DNA of 64,000 nt from Rhynochetos jubatus (GCA_027574665.1 CM050648.1:37830200-37894199); one strand, 5' to 3'. Counted from the stretch's first letter, positions 37,801-52,800 are shown. Numbers and translations: made by a program. Notes: generated by a model from the letters alone, not told the origin.

Positions 37801-40800
37801 AATCCGACCTCAGCATCGTCCCGTGGCATCACCCTTCCTGGCTTGGTCATTCTGTTTTTTCTGTCCTTCAGCACACTCTGCACTTTTCTCCTTCCCAAGC
37901 TTTCCTACTCCTCCCCCTGTCTCCAGCCCAGGGACGACCCCATCCTCAGCTACAATCCCTGCTCCTTGTTTCCCCCATCCCCATAACCATGTGTTACTCT
38001 TTTCAACATTCTTCTCCTCCCAAAATGTCAGCGTCATTCATGATCTGGGAAAATATCAAAACCCATTGCCCCCAGACTCACACACCAATGGGATCTGTTA
38101 TCTTTCCCATGTGCCTGTTTTCACTCCTGGTGTCTGACAATGAAGAGACCTGGGTACCACACTGCTGCTGCTGTTTTTCAGACAGTTGTCCACATCAAAT
38201 GTTAGTTTTGCTCCTTTACTTGCTGTTGGTAAATTAGGACCCAGGGAAGCAGACTCCAGTCAGGCAAGCTCCCAGGAAATCACCCCAGTACAGATTTTAT
38301 CTGCCTATCGTGAGGTTTGGCTGCCTGATCATTAGTGGAACTGATAGGAAGAAAGAGCAACTATAAATTTCAATCTGAATTTACCTGATTTTCCCAGTAT
38401 ATGTGGAATATACTTTAGAAGAGAAGGTCATAGCAGATTTGATATTTTTAAAATACTTTCTTTTTTTTCCCCCACTCTTGTTCTCAAATGAAACCCTGAT
38501 TTGAAAAATAGCTACTGAAATTTTCCGGTCAAATGTTGCTTTTGTTAAAACTGAAGCTGGCAAGAATCCATCCACCAAATTCAAGTGCCCTCAACTAAAG
38601 CCTCCAGCGAAAAGATAAGCGCCCCTTTGATCATATCTGTATTAATTCCTTTTTCTTCTAACTTTTTGCCCACCACGTGATGGTTCATTACGGTAGGGCT
38701 GCTGAACGGTCAAGTCCAACTTTAAAGGAAACAGCTCTGAAATACGTACTACCCAGCTGTTTCTTTTCCACATACACACACATAATCCCCTCTCGTCACA
38801 CACACAGGGGTAATTGCTTTGTTAAAACACATGGCTTAAGGCTGTAAATCAGGATGGTCTAATTTAGAGAGTGCTGCTCATGGGCTGGTTGCCAAGCACT
38901 AGAGCAGGAGCAGGTGTAGTGTGCCAGTCCTTCACACACAGCTCGCTTAGCTCTGTTCCTTGAATCTTTGACCCATGTGGAGTTTGCAGAAGAAAGAATA
39001 TTCAAATTAAGGCTATCCCAAACCTAACATTGTCATTTTAAGGGAAACAACTTCCTGTACCCCAACGCATCAATCTCTGTTGTCCCGTCATGCTGCTGGC
39101 AGTCTAACACAGAACTGGGATATATTATCTTCATGCTTTCCTTTAATCAAGTCCCAGGAATCCTCAGAGGAAACCCTCTGCAACAGATCTGAGCCCAGGA
39201 AATCACACTGCTTCCTGAGAGGCAGTCACACACACAAGAAGGCTCCGGGTATTTGCATAGCTTCATGTTCACGTGGGGAAGAAGTGTGCTCCACGTGCTG
39301 CCCCAGAGCTGCAGAAGGCAAAGCCAAGCCATAGCTGCTCTACCAGCGGTGGTAGGATGTCAGTTGGTGTACACAGGCTTTCAATAGGTGATGAGAATAA
39401 GCTCATGCACGGGATTTGTCTGCTATTGATGCATGCAGCTACCTGCTGCGTGGAGGCATTGCCAGCCTCTCTGGCAGCTCCTGAGGGTGGGCGCATGAGC
39501 AACTCGGACACCAGCTCGCGCAAGCGAAGTGCACTGGCAGTTAAGCATGAGCAACTGTCGGCATGCTGCTCCGAAGCTGCAAAGTCAGCCTGTCACATAC
39601 TGCAACCTTCTGTAAATCCAGTGGGTTTGCCGAAACAACTATGCTGTTTCCATATTTCCGAAATTATTCTTATCCTTTAGCATGCAGAGGAAAATGAAGC
39701 CACATTTTCCTTAACAACTGCCGCTCCCGCCTTGCTGCGCGTCACAGCCCTCGGGGGTGACTTCGGTAGCACTGACCTTGGACGTCGCTGCAGTGGCATT
39801 ACTTTCCTTACCACTCCCCGGTGCACTCTCCTCGATGGCTGCCGCTGCTGGGGCTTCTGCCTTCTTTGCACTTGTTTCCAGAGAAACAGGAGACCCTACT
39901 TTCCCCAACCCACTCACGGGGGCTGAGCTCGGACTGCTTGATTGCCGCGACTGAGCCTTATACCAGCTAGGGTAAAACAAGGGATCGACGGTTTCTGCTG
40001 TGGTCGGCACTTGAGTGTCAGACTCTGGGGTCTGTTGAGAACCACTTGGTGTCACAACCTCATCCTTAATCAGGACAGATAAAGAGAAGAACAAGCAGAG
40101 TGCACCACGTTACCTTCCTGCCGTAGCCACGTTGCTCTGCATGCCGTGCTTGTTACATCTCACTGCGAGGCATAGATTTATTCTAGTACGTGGTCCAAAA
40201 GAATTACAATCAAAATGTGAAGCGAAAGCAACTATCATTTGAAGAACACAGATAGGGGAAAGAAAATAATTTACCCCCAAAAACAGACTAGGATGATAGA
40301 ATTAGCTGGGAAGGGAATGCTGACAGAGAAAGGAGTGAGCAAACGGTTTCTTAATTCATACAAACACCCAATTCAATCCTAAAACTGTAAGAAATTCTGC
40401 ATAAGAGCCTCATGAACTGGTACCAGCCATGAACAACAGATGTAGGTACCTTCAAAGGCTTTGTTGGGTTTTGGGTTAAGAACTACACGTTTGCCAATGA
40501 TTCTGTTGATATGAGACATCAGAATAAGAGGAATACAAAGACACTGGAGAGAAACATTTGCCCACTAGCCTTACTATCAATGCTATAAGCCAAGCACACT
40601 TTGCCAGGAAGAGGAACTGCTGGTTGAACTGCACCTTTCTACTTGCATCGAGCTCTTGGGGCTCACCCGCACAGTCCCTGCCGTCACCACAGCATTTCTG
40701 CTCTGCCTTTCTTACACCAGAAGGCAAAAGCTGGTATACCACACAGGTATTTCACACAGTGCAATGCTCACATGCCACGTCCGACTCCACGTCTCACTGA

Positions 40801-43800
40801 CTCCTAATGGAATCTTACATTTACTACGGCAGCATGCCATACCTTTCCCATTTTAGCTTTAGAAGTGAGGGACTTAATGTTAATGGACAGAATTGCTTAC
40901 GTCTAGTTCTTGTTTGCATAAAAACCTACATCAGTTAGCTACATAAGTTTAGTTAAGTCAGTGAAAATCCCCAGAAGAGAAATTTTGGTTAAATCAATAA
41001 AGCCTGATTTAAGAGTGTCTTCACACAACTGGTACAAATGTGTGTATGTTTTTAAATCAAAGCAAGAATGGGCCTAGAGTATTTATTTTCCTTTGGTTTA
41101 TGTGGGGAGCTTGGCACAATCAAAGATTCTTTACATGCTCTCCTGTGTTCACACTGACCTCAAATATCATCACAGCAGCCTTTACTTACTCATCAACTTT
41201 ACTGGGTAAATTGCATAAGGGAAGAATTTGCTAGATAACTGTATCTCGGGGCAGTTACAGTAGCACACAAAGCATAATTTTTATGTAGGTCTTTTAGAAT
41301 ATACAGCAATTTTGGCCTCATTCTGATAACATTCCTTAAGAAAAGGTGCTGGACTAAATTATTCACATCCTGAACCTCTTTGCTACTAGGCTGTAAGAGT
41401 TCTGTTTGGTGTATGATGTCCCTGCATCCACCTAGACGATATCCCTAGGATGAGCAAAACAGAAGACGGCAAATGCCATTCACAGAAACCAAATCAGAAG
41501 TAGATTCTAAAAACTGGTGGTGGAAAGCTCACCAGATCCAAAGGAAGTGCCAAATTCTGTTAGTATAAATATTTTGACAACCATTTCATTTATAGTAGTT
41601 AGTCTGAGTTAAATCACAGCAAGCAGAACATCCATTGCAATGTCCTTAACTCCCAAATTGGGTCTCTTTTATTTATATCTTACATATCCCATATATATCT
41701 CTATCTAGCAGTGTAATTCTTCTGCCTATCAAGCGATACATACACAGGTTGAGAGGACAGGGTACAATTGCTTGTACATGTACAAGGACAATAAACTATT
41801 TTGCTGTTCAGTGCATTGACTCCCTTAGCCGTGCTCCTGTTGCACAGTTCCTACAAACCACAGGGAAGTGTTTTCGTGCTCTGCTGGGGTGTACTCAGCA
41901 TAGCTGGCAGGGCACTGGGACACCGGGAGCACCTACCTGAGCAGCTGGGGTGATGGGTGGTGGTGCCGGGATGGGCTCAACCGGGGGATCTCCCAGTGCA
42001 CTCCGTGTTTCAGAGTCCTGCTGAGGTGGCTGCGATGCTCTCTCAGCTCCCTCCTCCTCCACCTCTTCCTCCTCCTCCTCCTCTCCTGATGACTCTGTGT
42101 GGACTTCATCCACATCTTCACCATCCATTGTCTCCTCCTCTTCCTCTTCTCCCTCCTCCTCTATTAGGACACATAAACGGACAGGGCTGAGCACCACGTG
42201 AAGATGGCTAGTCTTTATGTAATTAAAAGCCGTTTACACTTGCATGGCAAAGCTACTGATACTGTCAGAGGATGTAGGTTGAGGAGAGGGCACCGGTGAG
42301 GAGCCTGCTCCCACCAGCCTGCACTTGGCATTGCCGTGGAGCTGCCAGCAGGCACTTTGCGGCAGGGAGGACGTCAAACACACGCGCTCTTTTTAAAATA
42401 TTAAGCTGGCCCTTTTGGCGGGAAGAGGACAATACAGTTATCCTCATGAGGAATGTGCAGCACAGTCCTGTGTTTTATAGGAAGAAGATACCTAATCTGG
42501 CACAATCTGCCAGGAAAAAGTCCCTCTGGAAATTTTATGAATATTTTTGTTTAGCCATCATCATAAATCTGCCCATTAAAGCCATCATCATAAATCTTTA
42601 CCGGGTCAGTGCTTTGCAATACATGACTCCAGGTTTGGGATACCAACCTCCCTAAAACCAGACTGTCAAACTTGGTCAAACTGACGCTTTTGCGTCATCT
42701 GACACATCCTGTTCTCAGCATTCGTGGCTCGGCTCGTTTCCAGAGGGAGCCCTCTAACAGTGCGTTTTCTTTTGCATAATCACACTATTCATCCTCACAA
42801 GTGTCAGATGTTGGTCAGAGCCATCCTAGCACTTCAGAGACATAAACCTAGGTGGGTGCCTTCACCTGAGCTCCAAACTGGCTGCTTATTTTGAACAGGT
42901 GGTGGTGGTGCCCGAGTGCGTAGAAGGAATGCCGATCGGCAAGTGAAGTAATGCCCTCATAACGGAGAAAGGTTACTGCAGAGAAAGGCACTCCTGTAAG
43001 CAGAGTGCTGAACCTCTGCTCCCACATCCCCTGGCTGCACAGGAACCTCGCTGACTGCGGTAGGAGTTCCCAGTGCGGGACTGCACTCCCAATTGCCAAA
43101 GCCTTACCAGTGACTTGTCCCCAGGAGGTGAGTGTCACATTCCCCAGCCTGGTGGGGGTGCGTGCCCAGAGCACGAGGTCACCATCTTGGCAGATGAACC
43201 TGTGTGTCAGGGACGTGGCAGCTGTGGCTGCCATAGGGATCATAAGGATGAGCTGGGCACAAGGTTGTGACCAGGGATTGTTCCTCCCAGGACAAATCCC
43301 TGGAGGTTCACAGTCCTGGAAGATGACACCTGCTGCTCTGCTGCTGACTGGTGCCACAGCTGCTGTCCCGCTCCATGGGCCCCTGTGCCAAGTACAGCTA
43401 CAGATCCCAGTCTACAGACCGAGGTCCCTTGCAGGAAGCAGCCACGCATTGCGAAGTTAGTTAATATAAGTCGTGGCAGGGGAATAAGTGGTGGGTGAGC
43501 GGCTGGCATCTCCACGAGACTTAACTGGGCCGATAAAAGTAAATGTACTAGCAGAATCCAGTGCTAGCAAGAAAATTAGAGATATCCAGATGACTATTAG
43601 TGCTGCCTTTTAATAGGAGAGGTCGTCTTATTTGAAACACTTATCTTCATTAAGTTCTTGTGCTCTCTGTAAGGTAAAGCCTAGATTTCAGACCACTTTG
43701 GTAAATGTAGCATTACAGCTTTGCATGATTATGTAGACATATTAAGCGTGTTTAGTTATGATGTCATGACTAATGACATGACACAAGATGTTAAATACAT

Positions 43801-46800
43801 GCAAGATGATAATTTTTGCTTCCCTCTATAACTTTGTGATCTTGAATTTCAATTATGTTCATGTTAAAATTCTCAATCGTTATAAAAAAGAGTTTTAAAA
43901 GAAGTACCGTCCATATGTATTTCTTTTAATAGTAAACATTCTATCTCTTTAATGACTTTCTAGAGCAGGCAGACCATACAATAGCGATATCTTTTAGGGG
44001 AAAAAAGAACTTAACAGGTGGAGATAAAGCTTAATTTTGTGGTCCCTTCACATGAGGAGTCAGTAAAGATCATGGGCTTAGGAAAGTGTTGAGGTCACAT
44101 AAAAGTTAAGATTAATAGCGTCAACAGGTTATGTGATGTTTTGACTATGATGGATTTTGGTTTTGACTATAATTGATACAAAATGGTCTAAGTACACTTT
44201 GGGATGGAGAAAAATATCTGATTCAAGTTTTCCTACTCAGTATCATCATGTAAATTACACACAGCAGCAATTTAAGAAAGCAATTTAGGTGAAATAAATT
44301 ACATACCTCTGTCAAAATCAATTTCTCGTATTATCTTTTCTTCTCTACTGAGGTTCACTGTGAATTGGTTCATATTTTCATACCCATCCTCTATTTTTTC
44401 CATTTGAAATCCTTTAGATGCTTCAGTAATTCTAAACCAGAGATTGGTTATTGGCATTTGGATTTGCAGATAAATCTGTAATTTTGTAATTCATTATAAA
44501 GATCAAGAGTCTCAAGTTTAAATACTTACTTTTGTAGCAATGTTTTGGCATTCTGTGAAAACAAAAGGGAAATAACTGACTTTTTAAATGGTTCCATTTT
44601 TTCAGACATTTTATGCATTGAGATCTAATTCTTACACTGGCTGCTTCTAAATGCACAAACAGGGATCTCATAAATGACAACCAAAAGATCTATGAATGAG
44701 ATCAAATTTAGTTGGTAATTAGTATGCAGCTGAGTATACCTTTTAGTACATTGAAGAATTTTTAATTAAAATCTGAATATGATAGGAAATATGTACAATT
44801 TCTACAAAAATTAAATGGAAATATTTTTGCTCTTTTTTTTTTTTTTTGGTGTGTCTGTGGTGAAAAGCAATTATTCCATTACCACCTTTAGTCACAGTAA
44901 CTATATCTTTGACTATCCATAAGGTCATACTTCTGGAACTACAAATTTTATTTGTCTGGAAAGAATGCTGTCCTTTTTCATAGGCAATTCTTTGATGAAA
45001 ATAAGTTGGGTTTGGTTTTTTTTTTAGAAAACACCCTTCCAGCCTTCAATATAGAGGAATTGTAAACTTATAGGACAGAAATTTTACACCAATGAGTTCA
45101 TGAACAGGCTGCTAATGGTCCCCTGATCAGCAGAAAACAGAAGGAAAAATAAAAAAAATAAAGGCATAAAAATGTGACCTAGAACATAAATGTTTAATTC
45201 TTGAAAAGTTAATCACTGTGTCAGTATGCAAGTGAAACCTATACCTCACAGAAGTTTATATATCCATGCATTCTGGTAGTGGGACAATAGATGTATGCTG
45301 GAAAATGTTAAAACTCCTGTTTCTTCTTTGGGAGCCAAAAAATTCATACACAGGAGAGTATATTTTGGTGCAAGTAGCAAATACTCATGTTCTTGGTTTA
45401 GATACTATTCACAAGACTAGTGATTTGTCTGTGCTGATGCAAGTGTTTAAAAAATGAGTTTGTATAAATGTTCAGTCTAAGATGACCAAATTCTGAATGT
45501 GCCTAAAATTGAGAAATGCTTAAATAGTATTTCAAGACACACATCATTCTTTTTCTACCTCTGTTTATAGATTTTATACCTGCAAAAACACGGCCATTTC
45601 TGGTTCTTCCATGAACTGGATTCCTGATTCAACCAGCTTTGACACAGCTTCCAAATGATCCGCATACTTCTTCATCAGGGAGCGGACGTGTTCCAGTTTC
45701 TCCTCTTGGGTTCTAGTGATTATTTGTGTCATCTCATTTTTTCTTTCTTCCAGTACAGAATAGAGATAATCAAATTTTTCACACAGCTGTTCTTTCTGTC
45801 GTCTGCAGCATTCCTGTGAATCATTTGGTTGATGTTAAACATGTTATGTTCTTAAGAGTTTCTATTTTTACATTTACTTGGAAGCATTTTCATCAAAGAA
45901 ATTCCTCTTTCTGAAGAGTGCAAAGGATTCTGAATGACCCCAGAGATTTTTATAATTTTCAAAGTCCAAGCTATTGGAACAGAAGTTTTAAAACTGTTCT
46001 CAAACTCTGAGTTTCAAGCCACTGAAAGCCCCCAAACAGGTTATTGTATAACACATCAGTCTGCTAAAAAATGGTAAAAGGAATTTATGATGTCTGTAGT
46101 GATACATCAAAGTCTGCAGAAAAAGTAAAAAAAAAAACCAAATCCCACCATATCAGCAGCTGGGTTCATTTGCACAAACAGAATGATTTTTAAAGGAATG
46201 ATCATCTCAAATCAACTCGGGAGAATTTTCTTTTTCTACCAGAGAACCTGGAACAATCCTGGCTGAGCTTGGTTTTCACATACACCCTCTTAGACTCTAT
46301 TTTGACAATAGGTGTCTATTACATTCCATTTACAGTGCACTGAATGAGGCAGAGGCACTACGAAGAAAACGATGTGTGACAAAAGCACAAAGACAAGAAA
46401 GGTTCCAACCCTACTTTCAGGCACTGGTTTTCACATCATTTTTTGAGACACATTTATTGTCCTTCCAGCCAGACAACATCGCATATTTCACTGAGTAAGG
46501 AGGATGGGTTGGATGACTGCTTCATTGAGTGCTCTCTAACAAGAACACACTGCACTTGCAAGGGAGGATTTATGGGGAGGAAATCAGAGACAGGTTATCT
46601 ATAATGTCTGAGGTCTACCAAATAGAAGTACTTGAGTCATCTGTGTGCCCTGGGGCATAACCTTATTGTGGTTATATCTGGTTGCGGATGGTGGTGGTGA
46701 TTATTTAAATCTCTTTCCTAGGAGCTGAGGCTGAATCAATTCCTCATCTTCGTCCCTTGAGGCATAATGATGAGATCCTGGCAGCACAGGATTATTAACA

Positions 46801-49800
46801 GTCCCACAGCACTTTTAGAAGCGATAAGACTGATTATTCATAGCACTTGGCCAGAGAGAATCCAACTCTTTTTTCTTGACTTTCAGCCAGAGCCCTTTCT
46901 TATGAGTGGTGACCGTCTGCTCTGTATTGTCAAAGGAGAAAAACCTTTCAAAGATGGATGTATGGCAAAACCACACTGAGGGGTGGGAAGCAAATACAGA
47001 TCTTGTTGCACTGATGGAAGTATCCACCTCTGCTTCCCAATGAGGAAGACTAGGCTAAACAGACACTCCTAAATTAAAACCCCTTGAAAGCGGTGGGCAG
47101 TCTTGTCCTGCCCTTCTGGAGGTTCCTGCCACTTCCCAGAAATTCGTGAGTAGTGAATTATAGGGTAGGGATAAACTTTTGAATTAAGTGAGTCACTGTT
47201 CCTGGGTGTCATTCTGTTGTTCAGCCCTCAAATAATCTTCCTCTCCTCTCCTCTCCTCTCCTAGCTTTCTCCATGTGTTTCCTGCATTTCTGATTGCTCC
47301 AGACTCCTCTTCAGCTTTGTCTACAATGACCTCCTCTGAAATGTCATTCACATCACTTGTAAAACAACCTTAATTTCAAGACAGGTGTGTGCTATCTTTG
47401 TCATTTGACACAGGACAAGTGTTAGGGTAAGAAGAGCAAGAGAGTGGTAGCAGGGTGCCCTGTGAGATCCTTCCCTATCTCCAAGCTCTAATATATAATA
47501 ATTCCTTCCAGCAAATATTATGGAGTTGTGAACCTCAAGAGTGAGAGTACAAAACAGATTCCTAACTGCCAATGCCAAAATATTTATGAAATAGCCTCAT
47601 TCTATATAGAATGTTCCCATATGAAGTCTGCCTGATGGAATTATTCTAATCAGATTCTGAGTAATGAAAAAGGTTAACAAATACATGACTTTCCATTCTA
47701 AAATGTTCTCAGCCTTTTTGGTTTTTTTTGAAGCACGGCTACAGCAAAAAGAAAGGAGTCCTTGCCACTGAGCATGAGTCGCACTGCTTGTTCTGAAGTA
47801 GCTGTATTGACTGGCCTACATGATTAGCATTTGAAAGAAACACTGTAATTTTTCCTTCATTATTTGACTCGTATTGTTTATGGGACTAAACAGAACTTAA
47901 TTATTTACTATTGTTTTGTAGTATTTAGCATTTTATATTCCCTTTTTTATTTTCAGTATAACACATGGATTTGGTCTACCTTTCAATTAGTTAAAAGCAA
48001 TAGAAGTAGTAATAAATCTTTTTGGTTTTCTGTTGGTTTTTTTTTTTTAGGCTTGGATAGGAGCAATACCTAAATAAAGAACAGTAGGCTATTGCTTACT
48101 CCAGCTAAAAGGAAAATGATCATGTATTTTCTGCTAAAGCAGATATTTATTGTTCTCTGCAAAGTGTTAAGCAGAGAGAAGAAACGGTCCTGGATTCTAA
48201 ACGTTATTTCCATGTGTGCACATTTCTCAGCTCCAGCTGTAGCTTTTTATCTTCAAGGACAAACTGCTGTCAATTCAGACAAAGCTCTTGTGTGGTAGGA
48301 AATGTGATTTGCTTGAAATGTAACATGGAAGTGCCAAAGTAAGCTCTAAGATCTATTTTTCTGCAATCTTTGACTCTAAAGGTGAAAAGCCCGTTAAAAC
48401 ATCTGAAGGTAAAAAGGCTACACTTTCTTTGGGCTTCAGGTTTAAAGGTTAGACTACAAACTGAGTGGATGACTCTGAGGAAGCTGGTTTCAGAAGCTGT
48501 TGTATTTATTAAGGTATTTTTAGCACACTGTTTTCTTCATACTTCAGACTAGATGTTTGAAGTTTTGTTTCTGGTTCAGCTAGTTCAGCTTAAATGAGCA
48601 TAAGCTTTTGCTTTTGTATCATTCAAATTTCTGCAGTTAACCTACTTGAAAGGCTTGCTTCTGTCTGCAAAGTCCTAATAGCAGCCAATTTCATCCTTGC
48701 AACGTGAAGGCTTCCTGACTACAAAGTCCTGACCGCCGCTAACATGCTCTCTCATTTACTTGGGTTAATGGTTTTATGTTCTTTGAACCAAACTTGGACA
48801 TTTTCTGTTCCTCCTTGCTCTGAGGAAATAGGAGCCTTGGGCAATTGTATACATAGATTATGGAATCAATTTTTCTTAACAGTTAGAATCTATACATCTT
48901 GGCCTAGCTTCTTTTTTCTCGGCAGTTTCTCTTTTCCGCTCCGACTCTGAAGGGTCAATATAATTCTAATTGGGCTGAGAGGAATGCAACTCCTTTACTA
49001 GGTGCTTCATTAAACTCTGATCATAAAACCAGTTCATATAGGCTCCTTCCAACCTATTGCTCTGTGATGCCTAAATTAGTCAGAGCTGATATTTTTATTT
49101 GCTTTGCTGGTGCAAACCTCATGGAGGAAATGAAAGCGACTGCTGGTACTGAATGACACAAAACTAATTCCAGCTCTGTCAGAGTAAGACCAGAGTAAGA
49201 TCCAAAAATCCAGACTCATAGTAAGAACCCAAACATTTCCCTCCTATGAGCAGTGTGACAAGACTCCTTAAAAGGCAACATAAATATATTAAATAGCTAC
49301 TTCAGCATAGGAGGCAAAGCAGGCAAATACAGAGCTCACTGACAGACTTGGGAGCTACACTGTGGCTAGTCTGTGGCTGAGACTAAGGGTCTGTTCACAA
49401 GACCAGTCAGGCCTTAGTCTAATACTGGTCTTTTACAGCTTTATCATCTGATCTAAGATGTTAAATGAACTGGGTGTCGATGGCATTTTGTTGGATCTGC
49501 TTCTAACTTCAGTGATACCCTATGCAACTGAAGTGCTGAGCAAGTTGTGCTGATACAGATTATCTTTACTCTTCGTCCTCAGCCACATGGACAATGTCAG
49601 AGGCAGGGTGCCAAGCAGCACATATCCTTTGGTTGAGACAGTACAGCTGGTACTCTACAAACCCACAGGTAGTGGTTTAGCAAAACAATATGGAAACGCA
49701 TTTGGGTAAAGTAAGGTCTGTTAAAGAATGATCATTACCAGCAGTTTAAAATATGTGACTTCACACTGAAATAACTGCACTTAAAGGGGTAGTACTCACC

Positions 49801-52800
49801 TCAACTGTCTTGCAGGTCTCCTCCAGCTGTGTGACTATGCCTTGCACTCTGTCGTTGCTCCCCACCAGGACTGCAATGCCATCGCTCAGCTCGGACTAGG
49901 CAGTAAGGAGAGCAAGCAGGAGAGGGTTAGACACTGTCCCACTTCAGGGTGGCACATCTAACTGTGGGGAGCAGGGGATGAATGAGCCATGCCAGGTATT
50001 AGCTCTTTTTTCCATCAGAACTGAGGAAAATTGGAGCTTTACCTGCCCACGTTACTCGTGAGTATCATCAGCTTCTTTTATGGAGAAGAAGCTGTGGTTT
50101 GGAAAGGAGGAAGCACTTTGTTCTAGGAGGCTCTTCTAGATGCTTTAGTCTGAAGCGCTATGTTTCAACAGCCCCAAAATATTCCCTTTGGGTTTGTTGC
50201 ATGAAAAGACTTTGTCTCTTGAGGAGTTGTTTTTCTTAGTGTCTGGGTCTAGTCGTAGAATCATAGAATCATAGAATGGTTTGGGTTGGAAGGGACCTTA
50301 AAGACCATCCATTTCCAACCCCCCTGCCATGGGCAGGGACACCCTCCACTGAACCAGGTTGCTCCAAGCCTCATCCAGCCTGGCCTTGAGCACTTCCAGG
50401 GATGGGGCATCCACAGCTTCTCTGGGCAACCTGTTCCAGGAGCTCACCATCCTCTCAGTGAAGAATTTCTTCCTGATACCCAATCTAAATCTCCCTGCTT
50501 TCAATTTAAACCCGTTACCCCTTGTCGTATCACTACAGGCCCTTAGTCATACTCAGGCCCTCGCTATCACTACAGGCCCTCAGTCATACTGCTGTGGTAT
50601 TTCCCTGAGGAAAATGGTCTTGGCTCTGGAGAGGAGAGGTGGCCCATGGACCTGGAGAGATCAGGGTGCTACAATGCTCCTGGCATGAAGGCAGTATGTC
50701 TGGGGCTGTGGTGAGAGGGGGAGGGAGAAACAGGAGAGGAGAAGGTGGAGGCTGAGTCACTGTCATGAGGGAAACAAGTGGAAGAAGGAAATGACCTGAG
50801 TGTGGGGAGGGGGATGACTGTGAGGTATCCCTAGAAGAGGAGAGACAGAGAAGCTAGTCCCTAGGGAACTTGGTGAGGGTTCTGGGGAGGGCGCAGAGCC
50901 CTTCGCACACCCCCCTAGTATAAGAAGAAACCATGTCTGTGTCCTCCACAGCTTTGTAACGGATCCTTTGAAGCATGCATCCTGCAGTCTCTGGGTTATG
51001 CCTCCAGTCTTGGGTTTGACAGCCCCTTTCCACAGGGACACTGAGAAGGAATCCACCGCTCGCAAATCTCCATGCAAAGGGAGTGATCAGGGGCATGGAT
51101 TCGGTCCAAGAAACTTCTCCCTCCTTTTTTGATTAAAAAGGATGTTTGTAACTACTTTCCTAAAGTGACTTCTCATTTGTAGTTCCCACACACAAGCATC
51201 TGAGTGACAAAGTTGGAGGCTGGGATTGCAAGCTTGGCCTGTCTGATTGCTTGCCCCACTGGGGCCCTCCAGAAAAATGAGCTGTTTATCTCAGGAGGAT
51301 AACCCAGTGAGTCAGGTTTTAAATTAATACTGTATTAAAAATAAACAAGTCTTTTACTGGTGACAGCAAGGGCAGGAGGATGTTAGGTACATCCTGTGCT
51401 GCCAACTATTGAATATTCCTGCATTCACTTGCAGGAGGAGGTTTTTCACTTCACTTTTCTTAAAAATGGGATGCTTAAAGGAAAAAGTGCCTGATAGATA
51501 ACTATTTGATTTGTAATGGTCTGTTCTCTTTCCAGTTCATGTGTTGGAAATAGCACTTGTTTTTCTGATCTAAAAGCACTGAAAAAAAGGGATTAGAAAC
51601 CTCGAAAGAGAGATCCTCAGCTCCACATCTAATCACTGTCTAAAATGTTTACTCACTATCCTAACAAAATTTGTGACACTGTGATGTCTTTCTGGGTGAT
51701 TTCTCATAAATATATTTTCCTATGCTTCTGAACAGGTCCTACAGATTTGTGTGAGCCTTCCATTCACACACAGGAATGGCAAAGACACCCCCAGGCCCCT
51801 TTGGAAACTCGCAGGAAGCCCATGGGAATACTTTCTTGTTGACGGTCCTGCCGGTTGCCTGGAGGAGTGTGAGATACAAAAAGATATTTACCTTCTGTCG
51901 CTGGTAAACATTTGTGAGAGGAGCAACTTGACAGTCTTTATGGGCACCAAAGACTTTGCACAAGGAGCAGGTGGGCATTTCACAGTTCAAACAATAGATA
52001 TTAATTCTTTCATCTTCATGCTCTTCACACATTGGCTGGTCACACTTCCTTTCGGGTCTGCAAAAGAAAACAAATTTAAAACAAACTTGGTTCTCAGTGA
52101 TGACAATATTTAGGGAACCAGCTTGGAATACAGTACATTCATACAGCAGTGTCCAAGGCTGACCTGAATATGCCATGTGGGCTGCCACACGGGATGACTA
52201 AATAGACAGTGGTACAGCATAAAGTCCTGACACAACAGGGTGTGATGACAATATAGCAACATGACTTCATATGGGGATTCCGTCTGGGAGTGTCACTGAA
52301 CCCTTGCTCATATTTAAAAATGTAAATAACCTCACTAAGGCTGATCTCAGACTACTTGTGTACTTTAATTAGCATGTTATCTACCATCTGTCTGAAATAT
52401 GAAACATATGTAATTCCTTTCGGGTTCGTCATGCAAAATGTTGGGCACTTGGCCTTAATGCAGCAAAGCGTTTATGTAGGGGACTAATTTGAAGCAAGAG
52501 TTGTTGGTATTGATGGACCTTTATGCTCTTAGCTTCACATCTCTGCTGATGAGCTTTGTGAGGCCTAGGTCAGGACTGTCAACATCAAATAGGACTGGGT
52601 CTTTACGGCCCTTAGACTAGGCCAGCAACCAAAATAAGGTCCCACACAAATTAATTTTAGACATGTGGCACGTGTCTAGCTTGTACAGTGCCGAACTTTT
52701 TGACAGTATGTAACTCGATTATACCCATCGCCAAGGGCATGGGTTACACAAGAAATGTTCCTCTCCTGTCACCAGACTATAGCTTAGTCCTGATCTTCTC

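Larger units (their letters stand above)
22823..39776 (-). other. TRIM55 intron 9, 16.95 kb
   Basis: No further coding exon or other gene is recognised on either strand. The intron is AT-leaning, with a poly-A run at 23413-23429 and AT-rich blocks at about 30720-30830 and 35360-36110 that contain POU- and homeodomain-type motifs. Given its nearness to CRH, enhancers of either gene could lie here. That is inference only. Confidence 0.7.

Noticed and set aside
39711-39776. Stop at 39711 as the main TRIM55 C-terminus
   Set aside because: The read-through tail does not resemble the family C-terminus, a consensus donor (AAG|GTCAGT) precedes it, and the matching terminal exon exists at 22703-22822.
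51739-51891. Extension of the TRIM55 B-box open frame past residue 169
   Set aside because: The AAG|GTAAAT donor and the phase-matched exon 4 at 49800-49895 explain the junction. The extension has no family similarity.
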